Part shown: piece after piece, positions 10,511 through 20,952 of the stretch
How positions within the stretch are numbered: position 1 is the stretch's first letter
Layout of the letters: every line of letters starts with the position of its first letter
Source: Glebionis coronaria
Lineage: Eukaryota > Streptophyta > Magnoliopsida > Asterales > Asteraceae
Assembly: GCA_025667525.1 (NCBI GenBank)
Contig: CM046878.1
Location: 575,960,868 to 576,024,867, forward strand
Direction of reading: 5' to 3'
DNA length: 64,000 bases
The notes under the pieces: generated by a model
Seen by the model: the letters and a program-made list of their open reading frames with translations, nothing else
What the model was told of the DNA's origin: nothing
Database searches by the model: none
Program-made: the position numbers and the translations under genes

Positions 10511-11631
10511 ATCTTCTTTGATCGAATGGATGTACCATAAGGTGTTCTTTTTCACTCTGAATATGGTTCACAATAAGGTGTTTGGATTTTATTTTGAACT
10601 GAGAGGGGGTTTATTTAAATAACTCCTAAGTTCTCAAAGTAAGCTTATCCAAAAGTTCCCAATCTTGTAGTGCCTGAGAGGGGGTTCATTTAAATAACTC
10701 CTAAATCCCACAAAGTAAGCTTATCCAAACATCCATTTAGCCTATATTTTACTTCTATTTATACTTTTAACATGGCCTTCAGTTAATATTTTGGAAGAGT
10801 GAAATCCCAGTGTATTGATCTTGTGTCAGTTACTAATTACGTAGGTGTTTGGGTTTGTAGGTATTTTGATTCAAGGCTGTAAGGGTTTGCATTTATGATT
10901 CTATTTGATTATGATCATGAATAAGATCATTGGTACTTGGAGTGTTTGTTACAATATTAACAGTGATGTAGTTGAATAAGATAATTTTATTCGAATTTGC
11001 CTTGAAAGTATGAGATTTCTTTTCCAATGGAAGAGGTTTAAATCGGTTAATAAGATTAAATGATGGATTTATAGTGCCCCACATCACTGCCTTATTGAAA
11101 CAACTTCGAATGAAAGCATGAATTCTCTTTCAAATTGTTCAATGTCCACAAACAACGTTATGTTTAGAATCTTGCATTAAGTTAGAATCTCATATTCTCA
11201 TTTGAGTAGGTGTGAGAAATATATATCAATCACATTGCTTAGACTTCACATATACTGTAATCTCTTTATATTCCTCTTATTATTCTCAACTCAAATTTTA
11301 TTCCTCCAATAGATTTTGAATCTTTCTTTACAAATAAATACACAAATTGTAACAAAAAGCAGTAACACAACACATGTATTAGTTTTTTAGTTTAGATTGT
11401 TACATGTTTATGCTTCTTTAATTAGCTTTAGCATAGCAGGCTAACCATGGGTTTCTTGGTTCAAAATACCCTTTTTATTTAAAGTTTTAAAGAGCACTTT
11501 AACGTCGACATGGAATCCATACCAAACCTACAATATTGCATGCATATAGTCATAGACACTGAGTGAAATTTAGTAATAACTCAATTTTTGTAATTACTAA
11601 AGTCACACATGTCTCACTGTTTGGGGTCGAT
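10511..11631. repeat. Tandem duplication, copy 2 (1,121 bp)
   Basis: The second copy is head to tail with no spacer. Its right edge (GGGGTCGAT then CGGTAACAA) departs from the copy-1 junction (GGGGTCGAT then ATCTTC), defining the unit. Near identity implies a very recent event or an assembly duplication. The 645 bp to the right, 11632-12276, is AT-rich and shows nothing I can name. Confidence 0.95.
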
Positions 11632-12276
11632 CGGTAACAAATTGAATATATTATAACTCAGTTTCTGGTTGTTCTTAAGACTGAGTCAAGTTTGTGAAGA
11701 TTTTGAAGGTGATTGTTCTTATGATAGAGTTAAGTTTGTGAAGATTTTGAAGGTTAACTAATGGAATTGTGGTTGTTTGCATGGATATTAGAGTTAGTGA
11801 CTATGAGGTGCTAGTTGAAACCTTTTACAGTATAAAAAATCTTATTTATGCTCAACTTTGGTGCTTAAAATAACGCACAATCTTAGACTTCTATTTTTAA
11901 ATATTGAAGAGTGTTTCTCTCTTTGATGTTGTGTAATATGCTTTAGTTCCAAGCAAAAACTGAATTAGGTCGTTTTAATACAGGATTGAGATATTTTATC
12001 AATTTGTAATTCTTATGCAACATTATTAAAGTAACTCGTCGTCCCAAGTGATCATAACTAATGATGATGTAATGTTTCGCCTTCAGTTTTATCAAATGTT
12101 TTTATTTTTTTATTTATGTTGATAAATTTATCGCATGTTACAGACGTTTACAATTTGGTTTTGACTTTTCACGTTCTATTTTGAACGTTACACAAAACAC
12201 ATACCACAATAACACATATCATCAATTATCTAACGCTAAGTATTTTTCATATCGTTAATTATCTACCGCTAAACAC

Positions 12277-12412
12277 TGTTGAAATATAATTGATTGCTTG
12301 CCTTTTCCATTATCTCATCACCAAATATATAGAATACAGAATGTTGTTAAGGACCTTACGGGTCACACCAAATGGGCCTATACAAAGTAAATAAATTCTA
12401 AGAAATATATCA
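12277..12412 (-). repeat. 3' LTR of the short-LTR copia element
   Basis: It begins TGTTGAAATATAATTG on the plus strand and, by TG/CA ends, probably finishes at ATATATCA, about 136 bp. The first 99 bp are shared with the right copy. The outer part has no partner because the right LTR is cut, so the 12412 boundary is tentative. Confidence 0.65.
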
Positions 12413-12945
12413 ACTAATACGCCCCGCAGTTGGAGCGGGAGGAGAGTGAACGCTCAAACTAGATCTAAATTCTTCAAACAAAACGGATGGAAGGCCTTTG
12501 GTGAAGATATCGGCGTACTGATAGCGAGACGATACAAGAAGAACACGGATGTGCCCAACGGTAACAAAATCACGAACAAAGTGAATGTCAATCTCAATAT
12601 GCTTAGTCCGTTGATGCTGAACAGGATTAGCAGACAGATAAACGGCAATAACATTATCACAGTAAACTAGGGTGGCAGTCGAAAGGGGAAAATGTTGCTC
12701 ACAAAGAAGATTCCGGAGCCAAGCCATCTCGGCAACCACGTTAGTAACCCCACGATATTCAGCCTCGGTACTGGAGCGTGATAGTGTGTGTTGTCGTTTA
12801 GAGGACCACGTAAAAGATTATCTCTCAGAAAAACACAATAGCCAAAATTAGACCTACGAGTAGATGGACAACATGCCCAATCGGCATCTGTAAAACCGAA
12901 CAGAGACGTAGTAGTAGAGACATACAACTGAAGGCCAAAATCCAC
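12410..12945 (-). pseudogene. RNase H domain, short-LTR copia element
   Basis: Two frames cover the domain. 12945-12667 contains [24 protein letters not shown] with the first catalytic Asp. 12739-12410 contains MVAEMAWLRNLL, VYCDNVIAVYLSANPVQHQRTKHIEIDIHF and the terminal YADIFTKGLP. A frameshift lies between them, near 12780. The end of the ORF reaches into the 3' LTR boundary. Confidence 0.88.
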
Positions 12946-13044
12946 AGTCCTGCGAACATACCGAATATACGTTTGAGGGCAGCAAAGTGTGGCTCCCTCG
13001 GATCATGCATATAAAGGCAAATCTGTTGAACAGCATAGGACAAA

Positions 13045-13776
13045 TCAGGGCGTGTGAATGTAAGATACTGTAGCCCCCCCCCCCCCCCCCCCCCCCGCAA
13101 GACTATGATACAAAGTAGGGTCCTTAACAGGAGCACCTTCTAGACCCAGTTTAGCCTTAGTGTCAACGGGTGTCCGAGAAGGGTTACAATTAACCATGTG
13201 AGCACGCTCAAGAAGCTGGAGAGCATACTTCTGTTGAGACAAAAATAAACCTATAGAAGTACGAGTAGCAGATATTTTAAGAAAATAGTTAAGCGGCCCG
13301 AGAACAGTCATATCAAACTCATTATGGAGAGACGCAATGAGTTGTTGTAGAAGAACTGAAGATGAGGCTGTGAGAATGATGTCATCCACATAAACAAGTA
13401 AATAAGCCACCTATGAGTCCTGTGTATAAATCAACAACGAAGGATCACAATGACTATGATAAAATCCAGCCTGGGTGGCATAACCTGCAAATCGTTGGAA
13501 CCAGGCACGAGGTGCTTGTTTCAGCCCATATAAAGATCGCTGTAAAAGACAGACATCATTAGGGTATCGGGAGTCGACAAATCCAGGGGGCTGATGCATG
13601 TAGACAGTCTCAGACAAATCACCGTTAAGAAAAGCAATCTTAACATCAAGTTGATGTATAGGCCACTTACGAGACACGACAAGGCTAAGAACCATGCGAA
13701 TAGTGGCCGGCTTAACAACCGTGCTAAAAGTCTCGTCAAAATCAATACCAAGCTGCTGACTACTTCCATTAGCCAC
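13045..13776 (-). pseudogene. Reverse transcriptase, short-LTR copia element
   Basis: Two directly adjoining frames, 13776-13411 and 13410-13045, are separated by one TAG. The first has HQLDVKIAFLNGDL and LYGLKQAPRAWF. The second has LLVYVDDIILTAS, so the YVDD catalytic site is intact, followed by SQQKYALQLLERA and the thumb region. The frame then runs into a 23-base C tract that destroys phase where the sequence would read into the RPDLSYAV region. Confidence 0.9.
13074..13096. repeat. C homopolymer of 23 bases inside RT
   Basis: An uninterrupted run of 23 C (G on the coding strand) sits between the codons for YHSLAG and [10 protein letters not shown], where related copia proteins have only one or two residues. 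It encodes polyglycine in any frame. Confidence 0.95.
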
Positions 13777-13829
13777 CTATCGAGCCTTATAGCGACTCAA
13801 GCTCCTGTCAGCATGAAACTTATGTTTAA

Positions 13830-14330
13830 TTAACCACATAGATCGAACCATATTAACTCCCGCGGGTCTTGGTACAAGTAACCAAGTGCCATTTTAACCA
13901 ACACATTATATTCTTTGTACATAGCATTTTTCCAGTTAGGATCTTGTAGGGCGTAAGAAGGATTTTTGGGAATAGGAGAAATGGAGAAAGTATGAAGAGT
14001 CAAACGGTGGATAGGTTTGGCAATGCATAATTGCGACCGTGTGATCATGGGATGAGAACGGGGTGGTTCATGGGTGGGTTCGGGAGTGGGTTGAGGCGAG
14101 GGAAAATCCAAAGAAAGGTTATGGGCTAGAGACATGGGGCCCGTGTTTTGAGAGTGGGTAGCGGTAGTGTTGGGCCTTGGAGACGGGCTGTTTTGGGGGG
14201 CAGTGGGAGTAGTGGGCTGTTGGGAGGTTGTACCGAGAGGGGTGTGAGTGGAGTCTGATGCAAGGGTGGTTAGTAGTGAGGAAAGAGGAGTATCAAGGAA
14301 GGTGTAAGTGGGGGGTGCGGAAGGGATCAT
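13830..14330 (-). pseudogene. Pro/Thr/Ser-rich linker and RT start, short-LTR copia element
   Basis: Residues 1-95 are Pro/Thr/Ser-rich low-complexity sequence of the kind that joins integrase to RT in copia polyproteins. Residues from about 100 onward carry the conserved entry to RT (MITRSQL ... ALQDPNWKNAMYKEYNVL) before a frameshift. Sequence from 14331 to 14437 is linker with a stop. Confidence 0.7.
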
Positions 14331-14437
14331 GGATTTATATGGGAATTGGGTTTAATCAAAGGTTACATGTCAGGAAAGAATGATTTTGTTTGTTTCTAGG
14401 TTTAGGCAACGGAAACCACGGTGGTAGGCGGGATAGC

Positions 14438-15187
14438 CTAAAAAATGCATGGTGTGGCGCGTGGGGCAAGTTTGTGGGGAGAGTGAAGGTGAGGGTAGCA
14501 AAGGCACCCAAATATGCGAAGGTTAGAGTAATCGGGAGGTTTGTTGTAAAGACGGGTGAAGGGTATGTCGTTATTTATTGCGGTAGAGGGTAGAAGATTT
14601 AGAAGATATGTTGCCATGTGGAGAGCTTCAACCCAAAAGGAGGGTGGTAGATGGGCTTGGAAAAGGAGGGTGCGAATGATATTATTAATGGTTCGTATCA
14701 TTCGTTTTGCCTTGCCGTTTTGTTGAGAGGTTTTGAGGCCCGAGAATCTAAATTGGATCCCGTGTTTGGCAAAAAGGTTGTGAAGTTGGTTATTTTCGAA
14801 CTCACCGCCATGATCACATAGGATGCTTTTAATTTTACATTTAAATTGATTTTTAACATAGTTACGAAAATGAAATTTTTTATCAAGCATGTTAGATTTT
14901 GAACGAAGGGGATAAATCCATAAATAATGAGAAAAATGATCAAGAAATAAGACATAGTATTTAAAACGACTAGAGCTAACAACAGGAGATGTCCACAAAT
15001 CAGAATGGATAATATCAAAACAATGTGTAACAATAGAGTTTGAACTATGAAACGGAAGCTTCACATGTTTACCAAGTTGACAAGCATGACAAACATGTGT
15101 AGTCTTCTCTTTATTACAAGAAATAAAATTACGAGTAGTAAGAGAACGAAGCACTTCATCCCGGGATGACCGAGGCGTTGGTGCCAA
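14438..15187 (-). pseudogene. Integrase with catalytic Glu replaced by Lys, short-LTR copia element
   Basis: The 249-residue frame contains the CX2C pair (CHAC), first Asp (HSDLW, residue 63) and second Asp (CDHGGEF, residue 125). At the third DDE position, 35 residues after the second Asp, the sequence is QQNGKAKRMIRT with Lys161 instead of Glu. That residue is essential in DDE integrases, so the enzyme should be inactive. The rest (FWVEALHMATYLLN, RIFGCLCYPHL) is well preserved. Confidence 0.9.
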
Positions 15188-15792
15188 GTGGAGGAACTGG
15201 TGGAGACAAAAGCACTAGGGAGAGATGACGGCTTGGTAACTGGATAGAGATCGCCCGAGCTATCACATCGAAGGAGGATATGGTGAGTCAAGAAATCCTT
15301 CACAGAAAAACCAAATGTGTCAAATTTAATAGTGCGATTATTGTCTCTAGTAAATTGACGAACAGAAATAAGGTTTTTAATGATATTGGGAATGACAAGG
15401 ACATTATGAAGGTGTAAAGGACGATGAAGGGATGGAATAATGCTATGGCTGGTGTTAGTGACGGGAATAGAATTACCGTCACCAACATGTACAGAAGGAT
15501 ATAGACGTTGGTTAAAAATGGTACTTAAATTACTAGTAGAAGAATTTAAATGAGATGATGCACCTGTATCCATATTCCATGTCGGATCTTGAAGAATCAT
15601 GGTGCTAAATGCACTCGGTAGTGAGGTAGCCTGAGATGGGTGCACAGTCGGAGCGGGTCCTAAGATACCGGGTTGTCCATAAAGGGGCTGTTGGGCCGTA
15701 TATAGCACAGTGGGATGTGTTCCCTGCTGTTGGGCTTGGTTCTGTGGAAGATATGCCACACTAGAATGTGGTGGTATTTGTTGTTGGCCCAA
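15061..15792 (-). pseudogene. Protease and GAG-pre-integrase, short-LTR copia element
   Basis: After a Gln/Pro-rich linker of about 70 residues comes the retropepsin active site WNMDTGASSHL, with D-T-G intact at residues 75-77. Then follow the rest of the protease and the pre-integrase motif WHQRLGHPG near residue 210. The final about 30 residues drift out of frame relative to the integrase ORF that overlaps it, so a frameshift lies near 15170. Confidence 0.85.
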
Positions 15793-15798
15793 ATGAAG

Positions 15799-16293
15799 CT
15801 ATTGTGGGCTAGCACTTTCAAACAACCCAAAAGTTTTTGCATATTGTTGTTTCCTGTTGAAATTAGAGGGAGTGGAGCTAACGAATTGCATGGGAGACGT
15901 GGGGGCCCACATGCCCACATGAGAAGAACTAGAGTTACGGCTGGAATTTCTTTGAGAGGAAAGACCCGTTCGATTCCTGTGATCATGGATAAAACGACAC
16001 CGGTGTACGAACTTGCAAGAACTTCTAACAAAATGGTTGCACAACTGAGGTAAGGAGGAAGACGTATTGATGTTACCTTTATTGTGGGATGATGTGGATG
16101 CCATGAGAACAGAGGGTGATGACGAGCTGCTATCGACGAGTTTCGTGGCAGTAGAGTCATCATTGAAAGATGACTCTTTTAAAAGTAACATACTACGGAC
16201 CGTCTCAAACGAAGGAAGAGGCACACGGTGTCGTACGATTTCTACGAGCGTAGCGAAACGAGAATCAAGCCCGTTCACCGCATATATCACCAA
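15799..16293 (-). pseudogene. gag: Gag C-terminal part with a CCCH zinc finger, short-LTR copia element
   Basis: A 164-residue stretch continues Gag after a frameshift. Where most copia Gags have a CCHC knuckle, this one has Cys85, Cys93, Cys99 and His103, spaced C-X7-C-X5-C-X3-H, the canonical CCCH (C3H1) RNA-binding finger, at about 15985-16041. Flanks are Ser-rich. All four ligands are present. The finger presumably takes the nucleocapsid RNA-binding role. The frame ends at a stop just before the protease segment. Confidence 0.8.
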
Positions 16294-16343
16294 ATTTTTT
16301 CGCTGACTTGGTAATCTAAGTTTTTAAGTCTGTTGGACATGGA

Positions 16344-16768
16344 CTAAATTTTAGAACAATATTCATTTACCGTCATGGATCCAATCTTCATCGAGCGGAG
16401 TTTATTGTCGAGGTTGATTGCCCTAGCATATTTGTTATCATGAAAGAGATCTTTGAGATGATCCCATAAAGCTTTTGCATTACCCGGGGTGGTGACGACT
16501 TGTTCTTGAAGAGAGTCACATAAGGATCCAAGGATCCACATCTTTATTAAGTCATTGAGTTGGCATCATTCCGGGTTGGTAGAAGCGGTTTCTTCCTGCA
16601 CGTGTGATTTGAGTCCAAGGCTTCCAAGATGAATAAGGGAGAATGAACTCCAAGAGTTATAGTTATGTTTTTCGAGGTCCAATTTAATAGGGACCTTGTT
16701 GGGGATGCTAAAGGGAATGATTTTGTCGGTTGAAGAAGGTGGTGGAGGGGGGTTATCACGACAGCCAT
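16344..16768 (-). pseudogene. gag: Gag N-terminal part, short-LTR copia element
   Basis: The start ATG at 16768 (MAVVITP) is the likely Gag start. A frameshift soon after moves the Gag sequence into another frame, where it continues to 16344 as a UBN2-type capsid segment with landmarks MWILGSLCDSLQ, LWDHLKDLFHD and VNEYCSKI. It then meets a stop. The product would be the capsid structural protein of the virus-like particle. Confidence 0.8.
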
Positions 16769-16877
16769 GGAGCCGATGTGGTGATGATTAGGGTTTCAAA
16801 GTTAAAAGACGACAGTTGTATAGGAGATGAGAAGAAATCGAGATTTTGTTAGAGAGAAATTAGGAGAAAAACAACTG

Positions 16878-16889
16878 GCTGTGATACCA
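16878..16889 (-). other. Primer binding site of the short-LTR copia element
   Basis: The minus strand reads TGGTATCACAGC, one base different from the initiator-Met site TGGTATCAGAGC, directly beside the LTR. Confidence 0.8.
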
Positions 16890-16990
16890 TATTGAAATAT
16901 AATTGATTGCTTGCCTTTTCCATTATCTCATCACCAAATACGTAGAATACAGAATGTTGTTAAGGACATTACGGGTCATACCAAATGGGT
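16890..16990 (-). repeat. 5' LTR remnant of the short-LTR copia element
   Basis: It starts TATTGAAATATAATTG (TG changed to TA) one base after the primer site and matches the left LTR to CCAAATGGGTCC. It then ends abruptly, followed by about 40 bp of unrelated sequence before the fold-back array. Confidence 0.75.
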
Positions 16991-17030
16991 CCCGCTGCTA
17001 TGCGTGGGTACTCGTCTAGTTGTACCAAAA

Positions 17031-19320
17031 ACCCAATAGTCTAAAAATTTAGTTTTTATTATTAAGTAACTAAATTTACGTATTCGTCAGAAAATTTACG
17101 TTTTCGTCAGTAAATTTACGTATTCGTCAGAAAATTTACGTTTTCGTCAGTAAATTTATGTTTTCGTCAGTAAATTTACATTTTCGTCTGAAAATTTACA
17201 TTTTCCTTAGAAAACTTACGTATTCGTCATAAAATTTACGTTTTCGTCAGTAAATTTACGTTTTCGTCAAAAAATTTAAGTTTTCGTCAGTAGATTTACG
17301 TTTTCGTCAATAAATTTACGTTTTCGTCAGCATATTTACATTTTCGTCAGTAATTTTACGTTTTTAACAGTAAAATTACGTTTTCGTCAGTAAATTTACG
17401 TTTTTGTTAGAAAATTTACGTTTTCGTCATTAAATATACGTATTCGTCAGAAAAATTACGTTTTCGTCAGTAAATTAACATAATCGTCAGTAAATTTTCG
17501 TTTTCGTCAGTAAATTTACGTTTACGTCAGTAAATTTACGTTTTCGTAAGAATGTTTACGTTTTCGTCAGTAAATTTACTTTTTCGTCAAAAAATTTACG
17601 TTTTCGTCAGAAAATTTACGTTTTCGTCAGAAAATTTACGTTTTCGTCAGTAAATTTACGTATTCGTCAGAAAATTCACGTTTTCGTCAGTAAATTTACA
17701 TTTTCGTCAGTCAATTTACGTTTTCGTCAGTAAATTTTCGTTTTCAACAAAAAATTTACCTTTTCGTCATTAAATTTACGTATTCGTCAGAAAATTCACG
17801 TTTTTGTCAGAAAATTTACGTTTTCGTCTGTAAATTTACGTTTTTGTCAACAAATTTACGTATTCGTCAGAAAATTCACGTTTTCTACACAAATTTTCCT
17901 GATAAAAACGTAAATTTACTGAAAAAAACGAAATTTTTTTGACGAATACGTAAACTTTCTGACGAAAACGTAAATTTACTGACTAAAACGTATTTTCTGA
18001 CGAATACGTAAATTTGACGAAAACGTAAATTTACTGACGAAAACGTAAATTTTCTGACAAAAACGTAAATTTATTAACGAAAACGTAAATTTACTGACGA
18101 AAACGTAAATTTTTTGACGAAAACGTGAATTTCTGACGAATACGTAAATTTACTTACGACAACGTAAATTTTCTGACGAAAACATAAATTTTCTGACGAA
18201 AACGTAAATTTTCTGACGAAAACGTAAATTTACAGACGAAAAGGTAAACTTTCTGACGAAAACGTAATTTTACTAACGAAAACGAAAATTTACTGACGAA
18301 AACGTAAATTATTTACTGAGGAAAACGAAAGTTTACTGACGAATACATTAATTTACTGACGAAAACGTAATTTTCTGACGAATACGTAAATTTACTGACG
18401 AAAACGTAAATTTTCTGACGAAAACTTAAATTTACTGACGGAAACGTAAATTTACTAACGAAAACGTAAATTTCCTGGCGATTATGTAAATTTATTGATG
18501 AAAACGTAAATTTTATAACGAATACGTAAATTTACTGACGAAAACGTAAATTTTCTGACGAAAACGTAAATTTATCGACGAAAACGTAAATTTATAGACG
18601 GAAACGTAAATTTTCTGACGAAAATGTAAATTTACTGACGAAAACGTAAATTAACTGACGAAAACGTAACTTTTCTGGCGAAAACGTAAATTTTCTGACG
18701 AAAACGTAAATTTACTGGCGAAAACGTAAAATTTTCTGACGAAAACGTAAATTTACTGACGAAAACGTAAATTTAGTGACGAAAACGTAAATTTTCTAAC
18801 GAAAACGTAAATTTCCTGGCGATTATGTAAATTTATTGGTGAAAATGTAAATTTTCTAACGAATACGTAAATTTACTGACGAAAACGTAAATTTTCTGAC
18901 GAAAACGTAAATTTATAGACGAAAACGTAAATTTATAGACGAAAACGTAAATTTTCTGACGAAAATGTAAATTTACTGACGAAAACGTAAATTAACTGAC
19001 GAAAACGTAACTTTTCTGGCGAAAACGTAAATTTTCTGACGAAAACGTAAATTTACTGACGAGAACGTAAAATTTTCTGACGAAAACGTAAATTTACTGA
19101 CGAAAACGTAAATTTACTGACGAAAACGTAAATTTTCTGACGAAAACGTAAATTTCTGACTAAAACGTATATTTACAGACGTAAACGTAAATATTTGTCA
19201 AAAACGTAATTTTACTGACGAAAACGTAAAAATACTGATGAAAAAACTTAAAAAGATCGATGAAAAACTTAAAACAACCGAACAAAACGTAAAAAAACAA
19301 ACGAATACAGATAAAAACGA
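17031..19320. repeat. Large fold-back made of two opposed arrays of a 20-bp unit
   Basis: From about 17065 to 17885 the plus strand repeats TAAATTTACGTTTTCGTCAG with small variations, about 40 units. From about 17890 to 19240 the same unit runs in the opposite orientation (CTGACGAAAACGTAAATTTA), about 65 units. The switch is abrupt at 17885-17900. The whole block is AT-rich with CG dinucleotides in nearly every unit. Edges decay into degenerate units (to about 19320). No ORF of note. Fold-back transposons with tandem-repeat arms are a known class; whether this is one is inference. Confidence 0.95.
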
Positions 19321-19361
19321 TTGAACATGTTAAAAGATATGAAAATATTGTAAGTTAGTGG

Positions 19362-19500
19362 GTTGACCCGACCCAAACCATTTGACCCATAACCCATTTG
19401 ACCCATTATTAAATGATGACCCATTTAACCCATAACCCATTTGACCCACAACCCATTTGACCCATGACCCAAACCCAAACAAACCAACCCACTTGCCACC
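19362..19500. repeat. ACCCATTTG-type short tandem repeat
   Basis: About ten imperfect copies of ACCCATTTG/ACCCATAACCC lie directly right of the fold-back and end in CCACTTGCCACCTCTAC. From memory, similar ACCC-rich stretches ending in TTGCCACCTCTA occur at ends of plant hAT-like elements, so this could be a transposon end; I see no matching left end. Confidence 0.8.
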
Positions 19501-20952
19501 TCTACCTGTGATCATTATCACTTGTATTCATGTGCGCAACTTTCCGTTTATTTAAAAACGTCGTCAACTCTACGTTTTAAAATTATGCATACAAAATCCC
19601 TAAAATCACACGAGTTCCACTAAATAGTCGTCTCATAGCAAAAAATGCATTCAGAAATTGAAGTTTTATTAACTGATAAATGCATTTTATAGTAGAGACT
19701 TCGTCTGGCATGATGGCTAAACAACATATCCTATAAGTTGTTAGGTCCCGTGTTCAAGTCATCTTGCGCAGGCAAACTCTTTTTGCTATATTCTTTATTA
19801 TGCCAAGATTTGTTCGATATATTTTTATTTACAGCGGGATTAGTCTATGTGAATTATTTTTTTAGACACCTCTAAACCTCAATTTCATTTCATTACTATA
19901 AACCTTGTTCTTGAAATTTAGACCGACATTTCCTTTTTCGATCGAATGGATGTCCTTCGTGTTACTACCTCCTTGTCATTGTGGACCTTCTTTAGAAACA
20001 TTTACGTCAATTAAATATGTCATTTGTAGACGATGAGTTTTGATGTTTAATTAAGCAGATATCAAACACATCAAAATAGCATACGAGTGGTCTCATTTCA
20101 TGAGACGCAACTCGATAGGTGAAGTACTAACCTGAAACAAGATGATAGACACCAACGATAAAATTTTTAGTCGATCGCAAATGAAGGACGATGAAAAACG
20201 TTTTTGAATTCTGTTTTATTGTTTTTTCGTAGAAGACAATTTTGTCACACAAAAAACATCAACAGCCGGCTCGCACATAGCTCGAGCAAAACATAAGCTG
20301 ATTGCACAAAATATAACTTCGGTAAGAAAAACCCACTTGCCATCAGTATACTTGTAAAATTATATTTGACTCGCACGATCTATCATTCGCACAGTCGTAC
20401 AAGACGGAAATTGTTGTTCATTTTTTTCAATGTGAACCTTCGGAGAAGAAGTGGCATTACTTTCATTTTCTCTTTTGATAATACTTGTGCCATCGAAGTT
20501 ACACGAATGTTTTTGTCATCTAAAATGAGTTTTCCAATGAAGAAACTGTTGGGCAAAGATGGCTAAACCACACTACTCATGAACTGTCGGGCTAAGATGG
20601 CAGCTCAACGAAGATGAACAAAGTTTTTGAATTCCGTTTTTTTATTTTTTTGGTAAAAGACAACTTTATCGCACAAAACATATCAACAACCGTCGATCAA
20701 ACAAAACTGATGACGTCGGTTTAGCAAAGATACTGGCCCCTACCTGGTCGCACATCGATCGAACAAAACATCACTTGGTCGCACAAAATGTAACTTTGGT
20801 AGAAAAAACCCAGCTACCATAAGTATACATGTCAAATTTAATTTGACTCCCACGATCTATTTACTCGCACAATCGCCCAAGACTAAAATTGCTGTGCTTT
20901 TTTTCAAATGTGATCCAAAGTTACAAGTATAATGAGTTTTCAGATAGATAAA
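19501..20952. other. Non-coding stretch, no gene recognised
   Basis: AT-rich sequence without a convincing ORF. It holds two related segments around 20220-20350 and 20630-20840 (shared CGCACAAAA, AAAAACCCA and GTATAC words), which look like a diverged direct duplication of about 440 bp. A tRNA-like segment near 19703-19760 is listed separately. Confidence 0.5.
19703..19760 (+). repeat. Possible tRNA-derived SINE fragment
   Basis: The segment reads TGGCATGATGGCTAAAC at its left and GTTCAAGTC at its right, resembling Pol III A and B boxes about 40 bp apart. A similar arrangement recurs at 28879. No folding tRNA is seen and no poly(A) or target duplication was found. Confidence 0.25.

Larger units (their letters stand above)
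12277..16990 (-). mobile_element. Ty1/copia retrotransposon with short LTRs, truncated at its 5' end
   Basis: A minus-strand element runs from a 5' LTR remnant at 16890-16990 to a 3' LTR at 12277-12412, with gag, protease, integrase, RT and RNase H in copia order between them. The two LTR copies match over about 100 bp from TTGAAATATAATTG to CCAAATGGG, with a few substitutions. The right copy stops matching at about 16990, where unrelated sequence begins. Coding capacity is broken by frameshifts and stops, integrase has lost its catalytic Glu, and a long homopolymer interrupts RT. Confidence 0.9.

Noticed and set aside
12446..12670. Plus-strand 74-codon frame
   Set aside because: Lies antisense to the RNase H coding region of the minus-strand copia element; composition is explained by the opposite strand.
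14390..14593. Plus-strand Gly/Val-rich frame
   Set aside because: Antisense shadow of the integrase C-terminus.
17065..19240. CRISPR-like regular repeats
   Set aside because: Units are directly abutting 20-mers with no unique spacers, in eukaryotic transposon-rich DNA; it is a satellite-type array.
19703..19760. Functional tRNA gene
   Set aside because: B-box-like sequence is present but no acceptor stem or anticodon arm could be paired; kept only as a possible SINE fragment.
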